Shown here piece after piece: positions 1 to 13,649 of a stretch of 64,000 nucleotides of DNA; within the stretch, counting starts at the first letter, position 1; every line of letters begins with the position of its first letter. The DNA comes from Eutypa lata (Eukaryota > Ascomycota > Sordariomycetes > Xylariales > Diatrypaceae): positions 868,001-932,000 of the forward strand of contig JAKULF010000005.1 of the NCBI GenBank assembly GCA_022661535.1, written 5' to 3'. The notes under the pieces were generated by a model. The model did no database searches and was not told where the DNA came from. It saw nothing but the letters and a program-made list of their open reading frames with translations. The position numbers and the translations under genes are program-made.

Positions 1-3000
1 GTTATAATATTTTTTTATTAATTTTTTTTATAAAATTTATATAAAAATAAAATAATTATTATATTTTTAAAAAGTTTAAAAATATTTAACGTTTATTTTA
101 TAAGTTTTAAAAATAACTCGACGTTTATTTAATAATTTATAAATTAAACTTTATTTTTATATAAAGATTTTTATCGTATATATATTAATAACGTAATAAT
201 TTTTAATGATATTAAAAAAAAACATCTTTTTAATATTAATATAATCTTTAAATACTTTAAAAATATAAATTTTTTTTTATTAATAAAGAAATTATTTTAC
301 GAATATATATTAATAAAACTATTAAGCTTTAAAGTTAATAATTTCGAAATTATTATTATATAAAACAAAATATAAGTTATATAAAAACTTAAATTCTTTT
401 ACACTTTAATTAATTTCGAAACGTACTTTAAAATAATAACTTAACTTCGAAAGTATATTTTTTAATTTTAATAAAAAGTAAAACCTTTATAAAAAAGAAA
501 AACGAAAATGTTAATAATAAAAAGAATTAATAATAACCTTTTTAAAATAAATATTACATTAAAAAAAAAATAAATATTTATTTAAAAATTAAATTTTATT
601 TTTAAAAAATTAAAAAGTTTTCGATTATTATAAAACGCATTTTTTAACGAAAATTACTTTATTTATTAAAATTCACGTTAATAAACCTTTTTTAAAATCG
701 ATGCTTTTTAATAATAAAGCTTTATCGTTATAGTTTTTCATCTTTTTATCTTTTAAAAGAAAAAATTAATTTCTTTAAATAACGTTAAAGTTGTTATATA
801 TTTTAATAAAGTTTTTACTTTTACGAAAAAAAAATATAAAGTTATAAAACTCGAAATAATATATTTAATTTAAATTTATAAATAACTTTGCTTTTAATTT
901 TATTTTTATATTTAAAATATAATAATCTTTATTAATTATAAAGTTATAAAAGAAATTATTAATTAAAAAAATTTATACTTCGTTAATATAATTAAAAATA
1001 ATCTTTAATTAATAATAACTTTAATATATTTTAAATAATATAAACTTAACGTTAAATATATTTTCGATAAAGTTAATTTAATTTTAAATACATTATTATA
1101 ACTTCTTACGTTAAATATAAAAAAAAATATAATAAATAAAAAAAATAATATTAAAAACGAACTTAACGATATTATTAAAAATTTTAATTACGTTATATCG
1201 AAATCTTTTTTTAACTTTAAATATAAATAAAAAATTATTAATAAATATAAAATTAATCGTTAAATAATATATATTATAAATAAACTGCTTTTTAAACATA
1301 ATAAACATCGATATAAAATTTTTTAATAAATTAAAAAAGTTAAAAGTAAAAAAAAAAAAAATCTTTAAATTTAACTTAAAAAATATAATAAATATAAAGC
1401 GTTTCGCATTAAAAAATTTCATTTTTATATTAAAAAAAAACTTTTATATAATATCTTTTAATTAAAAAACCGTTTTATTATTTTAAACTTATATTATAAA
1501 AAAATCTTTAATATAATTTACGACGTTAAATATTACTTCGGCTTCGAAAAAATACTATATAATTTAAATAATATTATAATATTTAATTTAATAAAAAAGA
1601 TTAAAAATTACGTAAAACATTACTTTAATTATCGATAAAACCGAATTAATAAATAAAAAAAACTTAATTTTTTATATTTTATATAAATAAAACCGTTTTT
1701 TTATTATATAATAACGTTAAATTTCATAATTAATTTATTATAAGTTTTTAATAAAAATACTTTTTAATTTATACTTAATTATAATACTTTCGATGTTTTA
1801 TTAATTATTATATATAAATTTATTAAAAAAGTTATTTTAATTTCGAAATATATTATATATATAATTAAAAAATAAATAATAATTACTTAACGTATTTTAA
1901 TATTATTTAATTAAAAAGCATTAAAACGTATAATTTTAAATAAAAATTTAAAATTTATATTTAAGTTTTAAAAAACGTTATTTTTTTTATAAAAAATTAA
2001 ATTAAATATAATTATAATTTATTATTTTTAAAAAAACGATTAAAGCGAAAAAATTAATTAAAAAATTAAAATCGTTATTTAATATTATATAATAACGTTA
2101 AATAAATTTTAAATTTATATAATTTTTTTCTTTTAATATAATATAAATAATGTAAAATTATTAATTACGAAAAAAACATTAAATAAAATAATTTTAAGTT
2201 TTAAATCGTTTTTCGTTTTTTTAATTTTAAAAGTTTTTTATAACTTTTTAACTTATAAAACTTTTCATAAATTATATTAAAAAAAAGCAAAATTAATAAT
2301 AAGTTTCGTTATTATAAATTTAAAGATATAATATAATACAAAATATATATTATTAAAATTTAATATCGAAAATAAAGTTTATTTTTATTTATATAAAAAA
2401 TATAACTTATTTAAAAAACCATTACGAAAATAATTTTAATAAAAAGTAAATTTATTAATCGTTATACGAAAAGTAAAAGATTTTTTTTATAAATTTAGCT
2501 TTTTATAATATTAAAAAGTTTATTAAATAATTTTAATTATACATTTATATAAAATATTTAAAAAAAGCGATCTTTATAATAAAAAACGTTTTTAATTAAG
2601 TAAAATATTTATCGAAAATAACGATAACGAATAATAATTTTACAAAATTTAAAAACTTTTCGAAAAATAAATTAATAATTAAAAAAATTAATTTACGATT
2701 AAATATTTAATTAAATAAAAAAATTATAATTTATAATATAATAAATAATATTTAAAAATAATTTTAATATAAAACGTAACGAAATTAATTAACGATTATA
2801 ATAAGAAAAATAAATTTATTTAAATTAAGCTTTTTATAAAAAATTATTAAAAAATTTAAACTTTTTTTAAAATAAAATAAAAAACATTTTAAATAATTTT
2901 AAATTCATTAACGTAATTTCGCATATTAATATTTAAATTTATATTTTAAGCATTAATAATAAATAATAAAGCAAAAATTATTTTTTATATATTAAAATAT

Positions 3001-6000
3001 CTTTTTATACGCTTTATTTATTTTATAATTTTATTTTTTTTTATAAAATCTTTATTTTTAAATTTTTCTTTTTTTTTTATTTAACGTACGTAATTTAAAC
3101 ATTTTAATATTAAAATTTTATTTTTATTTAATTTTTTTTTTTTTCTTTATATTATTAATTATTTTTTAATTTGAAAATTTATATTTTTATATTTATTTTT
3201 TTAATTAAAATATAATAATCGATATTTATTTTTTAATAATTTTTATTTATATAATATATATTATATATAACTTTTAATTATATCGTTTTAAAAAAAAATT
3301 TTTATTTTTTTTTTTTTTTTTTAATATTTAAAATTTTTATTTTATTAATTTATAATTTTTTTTTATATTCTTTTAATTATTTTTTTTTAAATCTTTTTTA
3401 TTATTATTAAAATAATCGAATTTTTAATTAAAAACTTTAATTATAAAAGTAATAATATTGTTTTTAAATAAATTCGAAAAATTTTTTAATTAATATTTTT
3501 AATAAAAAACTTTATTTAATTAATTTTTAAAAACTATTTTATAAAAAATAATTTTTTAAAGTTTAAAAAATTAAGTTTTTAAAATTAAAATATCGTAAAT
3601 AAAGCTATAAACGAATAATAATAAATAATCGCTTTTTTTAATTATTACTTTTTAAATATAAAGTATAATTTTATTATCGTTTTAAAAAATATTACGTATA
3701 TTTCACTTAAAACGTAAATTTTTAACTTTTATTTATAAATAATTATAATTTTTATATTAAAAAATACAATTAAAAATAAAAATTTAAATAATTAATAAAA
3801 CGATTTTAATTTATTAATAATTAAAATTTCTTTATTTAAAAATTTAAAAGCTTTTTAAATTTATAAAGATTTAATATACGGTTTTAAAAACTAATTTATT
3901 AAATTTATAAAAATCTTAAATAACATTAACTTAAATTAAATAAAAGTTTTAATAAACGTTTATATTATTTTTATATATTAAAAGAATTATTACGATAATA
4001 AAAATATTTTTTATAAATTAATTTTTTTCGTTTAAAAAAAAAAACTTAATAATTAAAAAAAATGTATTTTTATTAAAGCCGTAATTAAGATTAAAAAAAA
4101 ATTTAAAAATGTTAAATTATTAATTTTTATTTTTAATTATATTTTATTTTAATAATATTAAAATTTTATTTTATTTATTAAATATTATTAAATAAAAATA
4201 AATATTTTTTTATAAAACTTAAATTATTTTTTTAATTATTAAATAACGAATAAAAAAAATTTAAAAAATATAAAATTTAATTTTAAAATCGTAAATTTTT
4301 TAAAAAATATTAAAAATAATTAAAATATTTTTATTAAAACTTTTTAATATTAAAATAATTAATATAAAATAATTTTTAATTTATTTATTAACGTTATAAA
4401 TTTAATATTATTAACGAATCTTTAATTATAAAAAGTTATTTAAGTCGTTATAATAAACTTTATTAAAAATTATATTTTTAAAAATATATTAAAAAGAGAT
4501 TATATTTATAAAAAAAACATCGAAAATTATTTACGAAAAAATTAATTAAATGTTTTTTTATAAAATCTTAAAAGCAACGCGAAAATCGTTTACGATTACC
4601 TTTATAAATTAATTAAAAATATCGTTAAAAAGGTTTTTTTATTAAAAAAAAACGTCGATAATTTTATAATTAAAAAAGAGTATAAAATTAAAAATTAAAA
4701 AAAAATTAAAAAGTTTTATTAAATAAATTTAAAAGCAAAAAAATCGAAAAATAATCGTATTAATTTTAATTTTTTTATAAAAAGTTAAATAAAATTTTTT
4801 AAAGCAATATTTTTATTAAAAAAACTTAAATAAGCCGTTAAAAAAAAAATACCTTTTATTAATTACGATTATAATAATAAACTTATTTTAAAATAATAAA
4901 TAATTTTTTTAACTTTATTAAAAGTTTAAATAAAATTTAAAAAACGAATATATTTTATTAAAAATAAATTTTTAAATAAATTTTTATTTATTTTCGTTAA
5001 ATTAAATTCAAAAAAATTATATTTTTAAAAAAACGAAAAAAAAGAAAATAATTCGTAAAATAACGTTTTTTATATTTAAAAACTTAATTTATAATTTTTT
5101 TATTTTTAAATAAAAAATTAAAACTTTATTTAAAAAAATATTAAAAAAGATTTATAAAAGAATAACGTAATTTAATAAAAGTAATAAAAATATTAAAAGA
5201 ATAAAATTTAAAGTTAATTTTAAAAATAAAATAAATAAAATTTAATTTACGATTATATAAAACTTAATTTAATTTAATAACGAAAAGATTTATTTTATAA
5301 TAAATATTAAACTTTATTATAAAAACGAAACGTTTTTATTTTTTTTGTAAAAAGTATATATTAAAAATGATTTTTTTTATAAATAATAAATCGACGTTAA
5401 GGCTTTAAAATCGAACGTTATATTTTTTTTTTCGTTAATTATTTTTTAAACGTTTTTTTAAATAATATAACTTTTTATATAATTATAAACTTTATTTAAT
5501 AAAAGTATTATTTAGTTTTTTTATTTAATAATATAATTAAATTTACGAACTTTAATATATCGAAATAACTTCGTTAATATTTCGATATTTTAATTAATAA
5601 AATTAAATAAATTAAAACTTTATTAATTATAACGAAATTACGATAATTAAAAATTAAAAAAAAGTTATTCGAAAATATATTTAAATTAAATTACGAAATT
5701 ATAATTTATATTAAAACGCGTTATTAAGTTTAATAACGTTTAATTTAATTAAAAATATAAATTTTATAAATTTAATTACTTTTAAATTTAATAAATTATT
5801 CGATTTATTTTTATATATTTTATTTTTTTATATTAATATTTAATAATATATAATAAGTTTATTTAAATTTAATTTAATTAACGAAATTTTTAACTTAATT
5901 TATTATTTTCGTTTTATTATAAGTAAAAATAAAATATACGTTATAACGAATAATATTTATATTATATTATATTAATAAAAAAGAAATATATACGATAAAA

Positions 6001-9000
6001 TAAATCGTCGTTTTATTTCGTATTTTTTTTAAAGTTAAATAAATTAAAATTAATTTTTTAAATAAATGTTATAAATAAAAAAAATAAAAAAGATTAAAGT
6101 TAATATAAAAAAAGCAAATGCTCGTTATTAACGTTTAATTAAACGCGAAAATAACTCGAATATTAATATATTTAAATAATATTATTATTATATCGAATAA
6201 TATATTTAAAAATATATATAAATTAATTACGATTTAATTATATTATTTTTACGCATTTATATTAATTAAAAGTTTTATATAACTTTATAACAATATAAAA
6301 ATCGATTATATTATATATTTATTTTTCGAATATTAATATATTTAAATAATATTATTATTATATTAAATAATATATATAATAAAATATATATATTAATTAT
6401 AATTTAATTACGTTATTTTTATATAATTATATTAATTAAAAATTTTTTTTTTTAAAAAACTTTATAAAATAAATTACATTATATATTAATTAATATAAAC
6501 ATTATTTAATTTTAAAAATTTTTATTTTTTTTAAAATAATTACGTTTATATTTTTAATTATAACTTATATTATAAGATTTATAAAATTCTTAAAGTTATA
6601 TTCGTCGTTTTTATTTATAAATTTTTAATTAATTATTAAAAAGTTCTTTTTTAAAGCTTTTTAAATATTAAGCTTTAATAATTAACGCTTTTTATTTATT
6701 ATTTTAAATTAATTTAATTATTATTTATTTTTATTTTTAAATATAATATCGTTAAATGTTTAAATTTTTTTAAATATAATTTATCGTTTTTAAATAAAAA
6801 TTTTTAAAAATTTTTATTTAATATTTAATTATTAAAATATATAATCTTTTATTAATTAATTATTTCGTAATAAAAATTAAACTTTTTTAATAATTTTACT
6901 TTAAGTATTTCGTATTTTATATTTAATATTACGAATATAATTAAACGATTAAATAAAAATACGCTTTATAAACGAATAATATTTAATTAAAAAAAAGTTA
7001 TAAAAGAAAATATTATTTAATATATATATATTATTTTTTTTAATGTAATTAATTAATTAATTATAAGTTATAATATTTATTTTTATAATTAAAAGCTTTT
7101 TACGTTTTATTTTTTAAAGTTATTAATATTAAAAATGTTAATAAAATAACGTTACGTAATATCGAATTAAAAACTTATAATTATAATAATTAATTAAAAT
7201 AAAATATTTCTTTTTTATAATTATTTTAATCGATATTATAAAATAAAATAATTAATATAAATAATATTTTTCGAATATATTTTACGTTTTTATATTTAAT
7301 AATATAAAATAAAGTTAAATAAATTTAAACTTTTTATAAAAATTAATAATAACTTTAAAATTTTACGTTAATATTATTTATTTTATTCGTTTTATTATAT
7401 AATATCGATTTATTTATATATTCGTTAATGTAAAAGATAACTTTTCGACTTATAAAATTACGAATAAATAATATAACGATTAAACGAGCTTTATGTTTTT
7501 AATTAAGCGATTTCGATATTAATAAAAAACGAAAATTTATATATTATTATATATAAATAAAGTTATATATTACGAATAATAAATTAAAGTTATTAATATA
7601 AAAATCGTCGTTTATATAATTAAGTTAATTAAAGTATATTAACGCTTATTTTATTTAAATAAACTTTTTAAAGTATTTTAATATTACGCTTTTAATTACG
7701 ATTTATAATTATTAAAATTTAAATTTTTTAAATATTATAATTAATAAACGAAATAAGTTTACTTTTAAGTTAAAGTTTAATTAATTAATATTACGTTATA
7801 AACTATACTTTTTAAAAGCTTTTTAAATAATTAAAAAGTATTAAACTTTTAATTTTTAAAAGAATAATATTAATATTTATACGTTATATATTTATAAAAC
7901 GAAAAGTTTTAAAATATAATATTTTAAAGATTTTTAATATAATTACGTTATGCGATTTAAATATTATTAATTAACTTTTAATATTATTTATATAAAATAT
8001 ATATTAATGAAATTAATTAATTAATATATATAAGTAATAATATAAAAAAGATTTATTTTTATATATAAAAAAACGAAAATTAAAAAAAGTTATTTTTTTA
8101 ATCGTATAAATTATTAACTTTTCGTTAAAAAGTTTAAATATTTCGTATAAAGTTAATAATTTTTTAATTTTCGATTATTAAATAAAGTTGTTTAAAAAAT
8201 CAATTATTTTATTTTTTATTAAATTTTATAAGTTTTCGAAATATTTTTTAATAAATATTATATATATTATTAATATTATTTTTATTTTAATTAATAACTT
8301 TTATAAATATAAAGTTAAATTAATTATATTTTAAACGTTTATTTTTTAAAAACGAAAAAAACGAAGTTTTAATACATTAATAAATGTCGTTAATAATATT
8401 AAAAAAAAAGTATAAATTATATAAAAAGTTAATTAAATTAATATAAATAATTTTATAAATAATTATATAATAATTTCGATAAATTATTTCGTTTAATACT
8501 TTTAATTAAAGTAAAACATTCGTTATTAAAAATCGTTAAAAGATATAATCGAATAATACTTTTTTAATAATATTATTAAGTTTTATATTATTACTTTATA
8601 ATAAATAATTAAATTATAAACTTAATTTTAAATATTAAAATTATTATATTATTATATAATATTTTATAATTATAAAGTTTTTTATAATTATTTTTAATTA
8701 TATTAATAAATTATAATAAATAAACGTTAAAATTAATATATTTTAATTTATATTAATATATTTTTATTTTAATTAATTAATAAAAAATAATTATTAATTA
8801 ATTTTATTTTATAAATTACTTTAATAATATTTTATTTCGTTTTAAAAGTTAATAAAAACCTTTTAATTAAATTAAAAAAAAAGTTATTAATATTTCGTAT
8901 CGTTATTTTCGTTATAATAATTAAAATAACGTATATAAATTTCGAAATATATATTAATAATTTATTTTTTCGTATAAAATTACGATTATATAAATTTTAA

Positions 9001-9870
9001 TTTATTTTATAAAAACGTATAACTTCGTTTAATAAATCGTATTAAATAAACGTATATTTAAAAGTAAATTAAAACTTATAATATAAAACTTTAATTATTA
9101 ATAATATATTTAACGATTAATTAAATATATTAAATTATTATTAAAAGTTAAATTATTATAAAAAAAATATAAATTTTTATTATAAATTTTAAATATATTT
9201 TTTTTAAATTTTATTTAATTAAACGTTTTAAAGTTCTTTTAATTTAAACTTTTAATTAATTAACTTTATATTTTTTTATCGTTTAATATTTTAATAAAAC
9301 GCTTAATATAATTAATATTATATCGAGCTTTTTTTCTTTTTTTAAATAAAATTAAACCTTTTAAAAAAGCTTTTAATTAATTTTTTTATATAATTTTATT
9401 TTAATATATATTTTAAAACGTAATAGTTTTATTATATATATTATTTTTAATATTAAAAATATAATATTAATTAAAAAATTTAAAATCGTTTAAATTAATA
9501 AAAAATAATATTAAAAGATTAAGTTTTAATTATATATAACGAAACTTTAAAATTATAAATATATTTAAATTCGCTTAATTAATGTTTTTTTAATATTAAA
9601 AAAAAGTTATATTTATAATATAAAATATAATAAAGTTTTATTATTATATTTCGATATATAATTATAAATATTAAAAAATAAAATTTTCGTTTTAATTAAT
9701 TTAATATATAAAACTTTTTTTTTTATTAAATTAACTTAAGTTGCCGTAATTCGAAAAAGATCTTAAAGATTTAATTAATTTAATTCTTAGTGTTTTTTTT
9801 TATAAAGTCGAATACTTAAGTGATATTAGATTTTAGCTCGAGAAATACGACGGCTTAAGATTTAAAGCAA
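1..9870. repeat. RIP-degraded AT-rich block (relic repeats)
   Basis: Almost pure A/T for nearly 10 kb. The few remaining cytosines sit mainly in CpG or CTT contexts, while CpA and its complement TpG are strikingly rare. That is the footprint expected from fungal repeat-induced point mutation, which converts CpA to TpA on both strands of duplicated DNA. No reading frame resembles a protein; the longest open frame (1111-1422, minus) is a run of Phe/Ile/Asn/Lys codons. By inference the block was built from transposable elements, but they are too mutated for me to name. Composition changes over about 9,725-9,870, after which normal DNA begins. It could be a subtelomeric, centromeric or interstitial heterochromatin island. 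Confidence 0.9.
6156..6495. repeat. Decayed 170-bp tandem duplication inside the AT block
   Basis: The stretch starting at 6156 recurs at 6326, an offset of exactly 170 bp. The first ~115 bases align without a gap, and alignment continues more loosely to about 6495. Several differences are C/T or G/A transitions (for example CG in copy one against TA in copy two), as expected if both copies were mutated independently by RIP. It could be subterminal repeats of an old element or a satellite unit. Confidence 0.6.
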
Positions 9871-10381
9871 AGTTGCACCACCCACGTCTTGGAAAAACTT
9901 AATATCATAAATAAAGGGCAAGTGTGTCTCCACATTTTAAGCTTCATAACCCCTGATACCCCTGATACCCCTGATTTATATCATGGTGCGACGTCATTTA
10001 GCTCGTTTGAATATTTAGTCCACGACTAGGAACGAGTCTTATACCCCAGAAGCGGCATGGCACCAGGGGAAGTTCTCGCGAATTGAGATTAAGGGAACCG
10101 CCAGTGTATTTCAGGCCAAGATCCATGGCATCCCGCCAAACTGGTTATTATGACAATCATAGGTATAAGTAGTAGATCATATCCGCAATTGATTCCCTTT
10201 TGATTTTTTAAGTCCCATCATCTGTTTCGTTTCTAAAAAAGTAATTATCCTTGTTTGTTCTATAGTTCGTGGCTGGGCCATCTTCTCTTCGTTGTAAATT
10301 AGCTTTTTCTTCTTCTTTCAATTCACGACCTCCTATATCACTACTATTACTTCCATCTAACTTTAAATCCTCTCTTTCGCT
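9871..10381. promoter_or_regulatory. Isochore edge and promoter region of the secreted-protein gene
   Basis: Normal-composition DNA between the AT block and the first gene. It holds a 9-bp tandem repeat (cccctgata, 2.9 copies, 9950-9975), a TATA-like aggtataag at 10161 and a pyrimidine-rich tract around 10299-10322 just ahead of the start codon, as is usual for fungal promoters. No gene is seen. Confidence 0.4.
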
Positions 10382-11190
10382 ATGAAGTTCCTCAACATCG
10401 TCCTCCTCGCTGCGTCGGCCGCAGCCCTCGCCGTTAATACCACTTCTTCGCAGCGCCGCAGTCGTGTTGATAACGAGGCAGCCATCCTTGCCCGGGGTGG
10501 ACATTTTGTGAACGTATTTAGTGGTGCGCGCAACGGTCGTAACGGCCGCAACCGAGGAGGCAATCAAGCCGGTACTGCTGGAAACGCGAACGCCGGCAAT
10601 GCGAACACGGGTAACGCGAACAACGGTACGGCACCCATCGAAAACGGACAGACCCTCGTCTTGAAGGAAGTGAACGGTGTCCCTGGTAACGAGTGTCTCA
10701 CCTTCCGAAATAACGGTACGTCTTAACTCCTCCACTTCACCTCTGCTCATTTTGCCTTCTTCTCAATCGCCTCTAAGTTACAAGGAAAGGGAGAAGAGAT
10801 TAGAAGAAAACCAAAACTAACAGAGACTGAAAAAAAGGCGAAATAGTCGACGCAGCCTGCGTAAACGAGGCAGCAGACCGCCAAATGACACCCGCAACCC
10901 TCAACGGAGCATCCGTGATGCGAGTGCAACGTAGTTTCGACGCCGGATTCCGCCCGGACCTCGTCGGCGTCGAGGCCTGCGTCGGCTTCAACGGGACGCA
11001 CTTCCGCGCCGAGGACTGCGCCGCATCCGCGTCTGGCGTCGAACTGGTGCAGTTCGACGGCACCGAGCTGCGCACACCCAGCGGCGCCTGCGCCAGTGGC
11101 CATGATGACTTGGCGCAGGTTACTGTTGATGCGACTGGTGGTACTTGTGCGCAGTTCGATACTACTGCTGTTACGCCTACGGATTCTTGA
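10382..11190 (+). CDS. Small secreted protein with Gly/Asn repeats (hypothetical)
   Basis: Two exons, 10382-10715 and 10847-11190, give 225 residues. The intron has GTACGT at its donor, a CTAAC branch site about 30 nt before its acceptor, and TAG at the acceptor. Residues 1-18 are a clear signal peptide (K, then hydrophobic Leu/Ala). Dibasic sites near 25-28 could be processed. An Arg/Gly/Asn-rich stretch (about 49-62) leads into short GNAN-type repeats (about 66-83). The C-terminal domain, from residue 104 on, carries six cysteines, suggesting disulphides in a secreted fold. I recognise the style of a fungal secreted orphan family but cannot assign a function. It is the first gene after the AT block, an effector-like setting. 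Confidence 0.8.
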
Positions 11191-11436
11191 GTGGGAAGGA
11201 GATAGGGGGATGGAGATGTTGCGAATGGTGATATCGGATATGGGATCATTAGTGAATTGAAAGATTTTTATTGCTGTGTTGACTTTGCACAAATCACCGT
11301 GATCTCATCTGAATGGATGTGTTTTTCTTTTTTCTTTTTCTTTTCTGCGCGCGTTACTTCCCCTAAGTATGCTAGGTATGCGTGTGTGTGTAAAAAGGGG
11401 TTGGAGGGGTTGTTTGAAGCCTTCTGTCGTAAGCTC

Positions 11437-13649
11437 TCACTCATAGAACCTCCCCAACTTTAATGGCGCCACATTCTCCTTAACAGCGAAACTAATCCGT
11501 CCCACATCCCAATCCTTCCTTACATCGCCAATTTGTATTTCCAACTGCCCAAGTAGTCGCAGTCGGTCGTCTACGTCCAACGTTGTTCCACCAGGATCTA
11601 AGCCAAAGTCGGGGTTGTCGAAAGTTTGCCCAATAACCGGATCGAATCTCTTGGGTGCCAGTGATCGAGACTCGCATATGATGCCGAAAATGCCGAGGCA
11701 AAGGACTGTTAACGAGCATATAAGCAGACTCGCTACCCATACGGCTTTGGCTTGGTACACTTCTATATTGGTGCTGGTCGTAACATTTGTTGAAGCGAAT
11801 GAGTGTAATATATCCTCTGTTGGTAGGAGCCCTTGTATGTGATAATCTACGTGTTGTAGATCAGAGGACTGGGTCCAGAGCCGCAGACCTTCAGATGGAA
11901 CATATTCCGGACCCCAAGCCATGGATGACGACTCCTTGGGACGAACCAACATACACATGAGATAAATCTGGACATAAGAATTTATGAAAGCTCCGAGCCT
12001 CAAGGAGAGTTGATCCTCTGTTACATTTGAAACTAAGTGATCATAATCTGTTCCACCAAACTCAGTCTGGTTACTAGATACGCTTAGGTACTGCACAGCG
12101 TCTCCTGGGTCGAAAGGCACCAAGGTACGGTTCGACAGAGCGTAACCGGCCCAGTAATCGAAGGCCGTAAAGTTAGCAGGTCGTTTATCTTTTTCAGAAT
12201 GACGAATTGCTTCTGAATGGCAACCTTTAACGTCGCATTGAGCGTGAACTTCGACATGTTTTTCGATAACGGTGCAGTTTGTTGACCAACCATCAATGCC
12301 TGGTTCGTCTCTGAAATAGTCACTCATTGGCCAAATATCTACAACGATTATGTTCGCTCCTCTTGGTGGATCTGTAGTTGGGGTCTCTAGCCCCAAGAAG
12401 GTCGCAAGCCTTGTGCATTTAGCCTGGGACGAACCAGCAGCACAAACCTTGTAGGGGTATGTATTGTTCCAGTCTGGACATTCTGGACAGCTAATCCGAA
12501 GTATCTCCTCGTGACTTCGCGGATCGTAAAGGTAGAGCTCCTTCTTCCGCAGTGTTGAGCAATTCAACGTTAGGTATGACGTCTCTATGAATAGATCTTT
12601 CACCCCCAAAGGTGACAGGGCGTGAATAGGGATGCCGATTAAGGATGAGTATGTATCAGCACCCCTGACATCAGCCGTATCAATCCATGTACCTGAATGT
12701 CCAGGGTCCAGTTTATCAATCCAGGGGACTTTGACATTTCCCCAAATATCCAATGGCCTTTCATACACATCCACTGGTTGATTCAAAGCAGTAAACATTT
12801 CGGCGTCGGCCATGTTCTGCCAGTAGTTCCTATTGTCCAATGGGTTCATGATTAAGTGTGTATAAATATGGCGTAAAGGTCCTGTATCCGCATATCTTGC
12901 TAGTCCTATGACAGTGTCCGTATAATCAATTGTGGACAGAATACGCAAAGACGCTTGTCCGCCAAGGGGAGAAAGCGCCCAGATAAGGATAGAGAGTGCA
13001 ACCAGTGGGGATGCGTTGCGGGCTTGTTTTAGGGCTTGAATTGCACCAGATGTGTTTCTTGTCATCATTAAGATGTGAAGATTCTATTTAATTTCGCTTA
13101 GCTCGCATACACACGGTGATTACACTGTGAGTTGAATTTCCGCGAAGAACACTTACTGTCAGTCTTACCCCGTGTTCAGCGTAGAGTTGACCTATAGATT
13201 GGAAAGCGTAGCTCATGATCGACGTAAACATGACCGGAAAAACGGATGGCCCCTAAATGATGGACGGATTAATAGTTAGAAGTCGTTTATAAGTAGTGTT
13301 TAGGTCACGCACAATATGAGAGGCTTGCTGAATGGCGATTCCAGCTTTCGATGGAACTGGCTGCCCATGTATGCAAAGAGCTGCGATGGCCAATGCTATG
13401 TGGTCCATCAGTCTAGGTAATACCCAAGTGTATTTTTAGACTAGACGTAGGGATAATCATACCAAAGAACAGAAGTGATACGAGTAGAGTTGATACTGGC
13501 AGAAAATAGTTCCGGTGCGCTCTTTCTAAAATCTCCGGACTGATCGGCCAGCCGTCGACTTTCCTAAGCTCGGGTACACTGAAGTCAATATCTTCAACAG
13601 AAAGGGTTATGGGTACAAAGTGGGAATCTCTTTGGGTAGAAGAAGACAT
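11437..13649 (-). CDS. Fungal multi-pass membrane protein of unknown function
   Basis: Four exons read on the minus strand (13649-13463, 13395-13313, 13252-13157, 13083-11437) give 670 residues; introns are 67, 60 and 73 nt. The second intron's donor (GTGCGT) is weak but keeps frame. Hydrophobic segments lie near residues 47-70, 91-111, 147-165 and 568-592, with a long, probably extracytoplasmic loop of about 400 residues between the last two, rich in Cys and N-glycosylation sites. The motif WALSPLGGQASLR after the third segment, followed by WGNVKVP and a YSSLIGIP-like stretch, is typical of a widespread fungal orphan membrane family. Function unknown. Its 3' end faces that of the upstream secreted-protein gene, 246 bp away. 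Confidence 0.85.

Noticed and set aside
1111..1422. 103-codon open frame inside the AT block
   Set aside because: Composed almost wholly of Phe, Ile, Asn and Lys codons as expected from AT-only DNA; no motif or start context.
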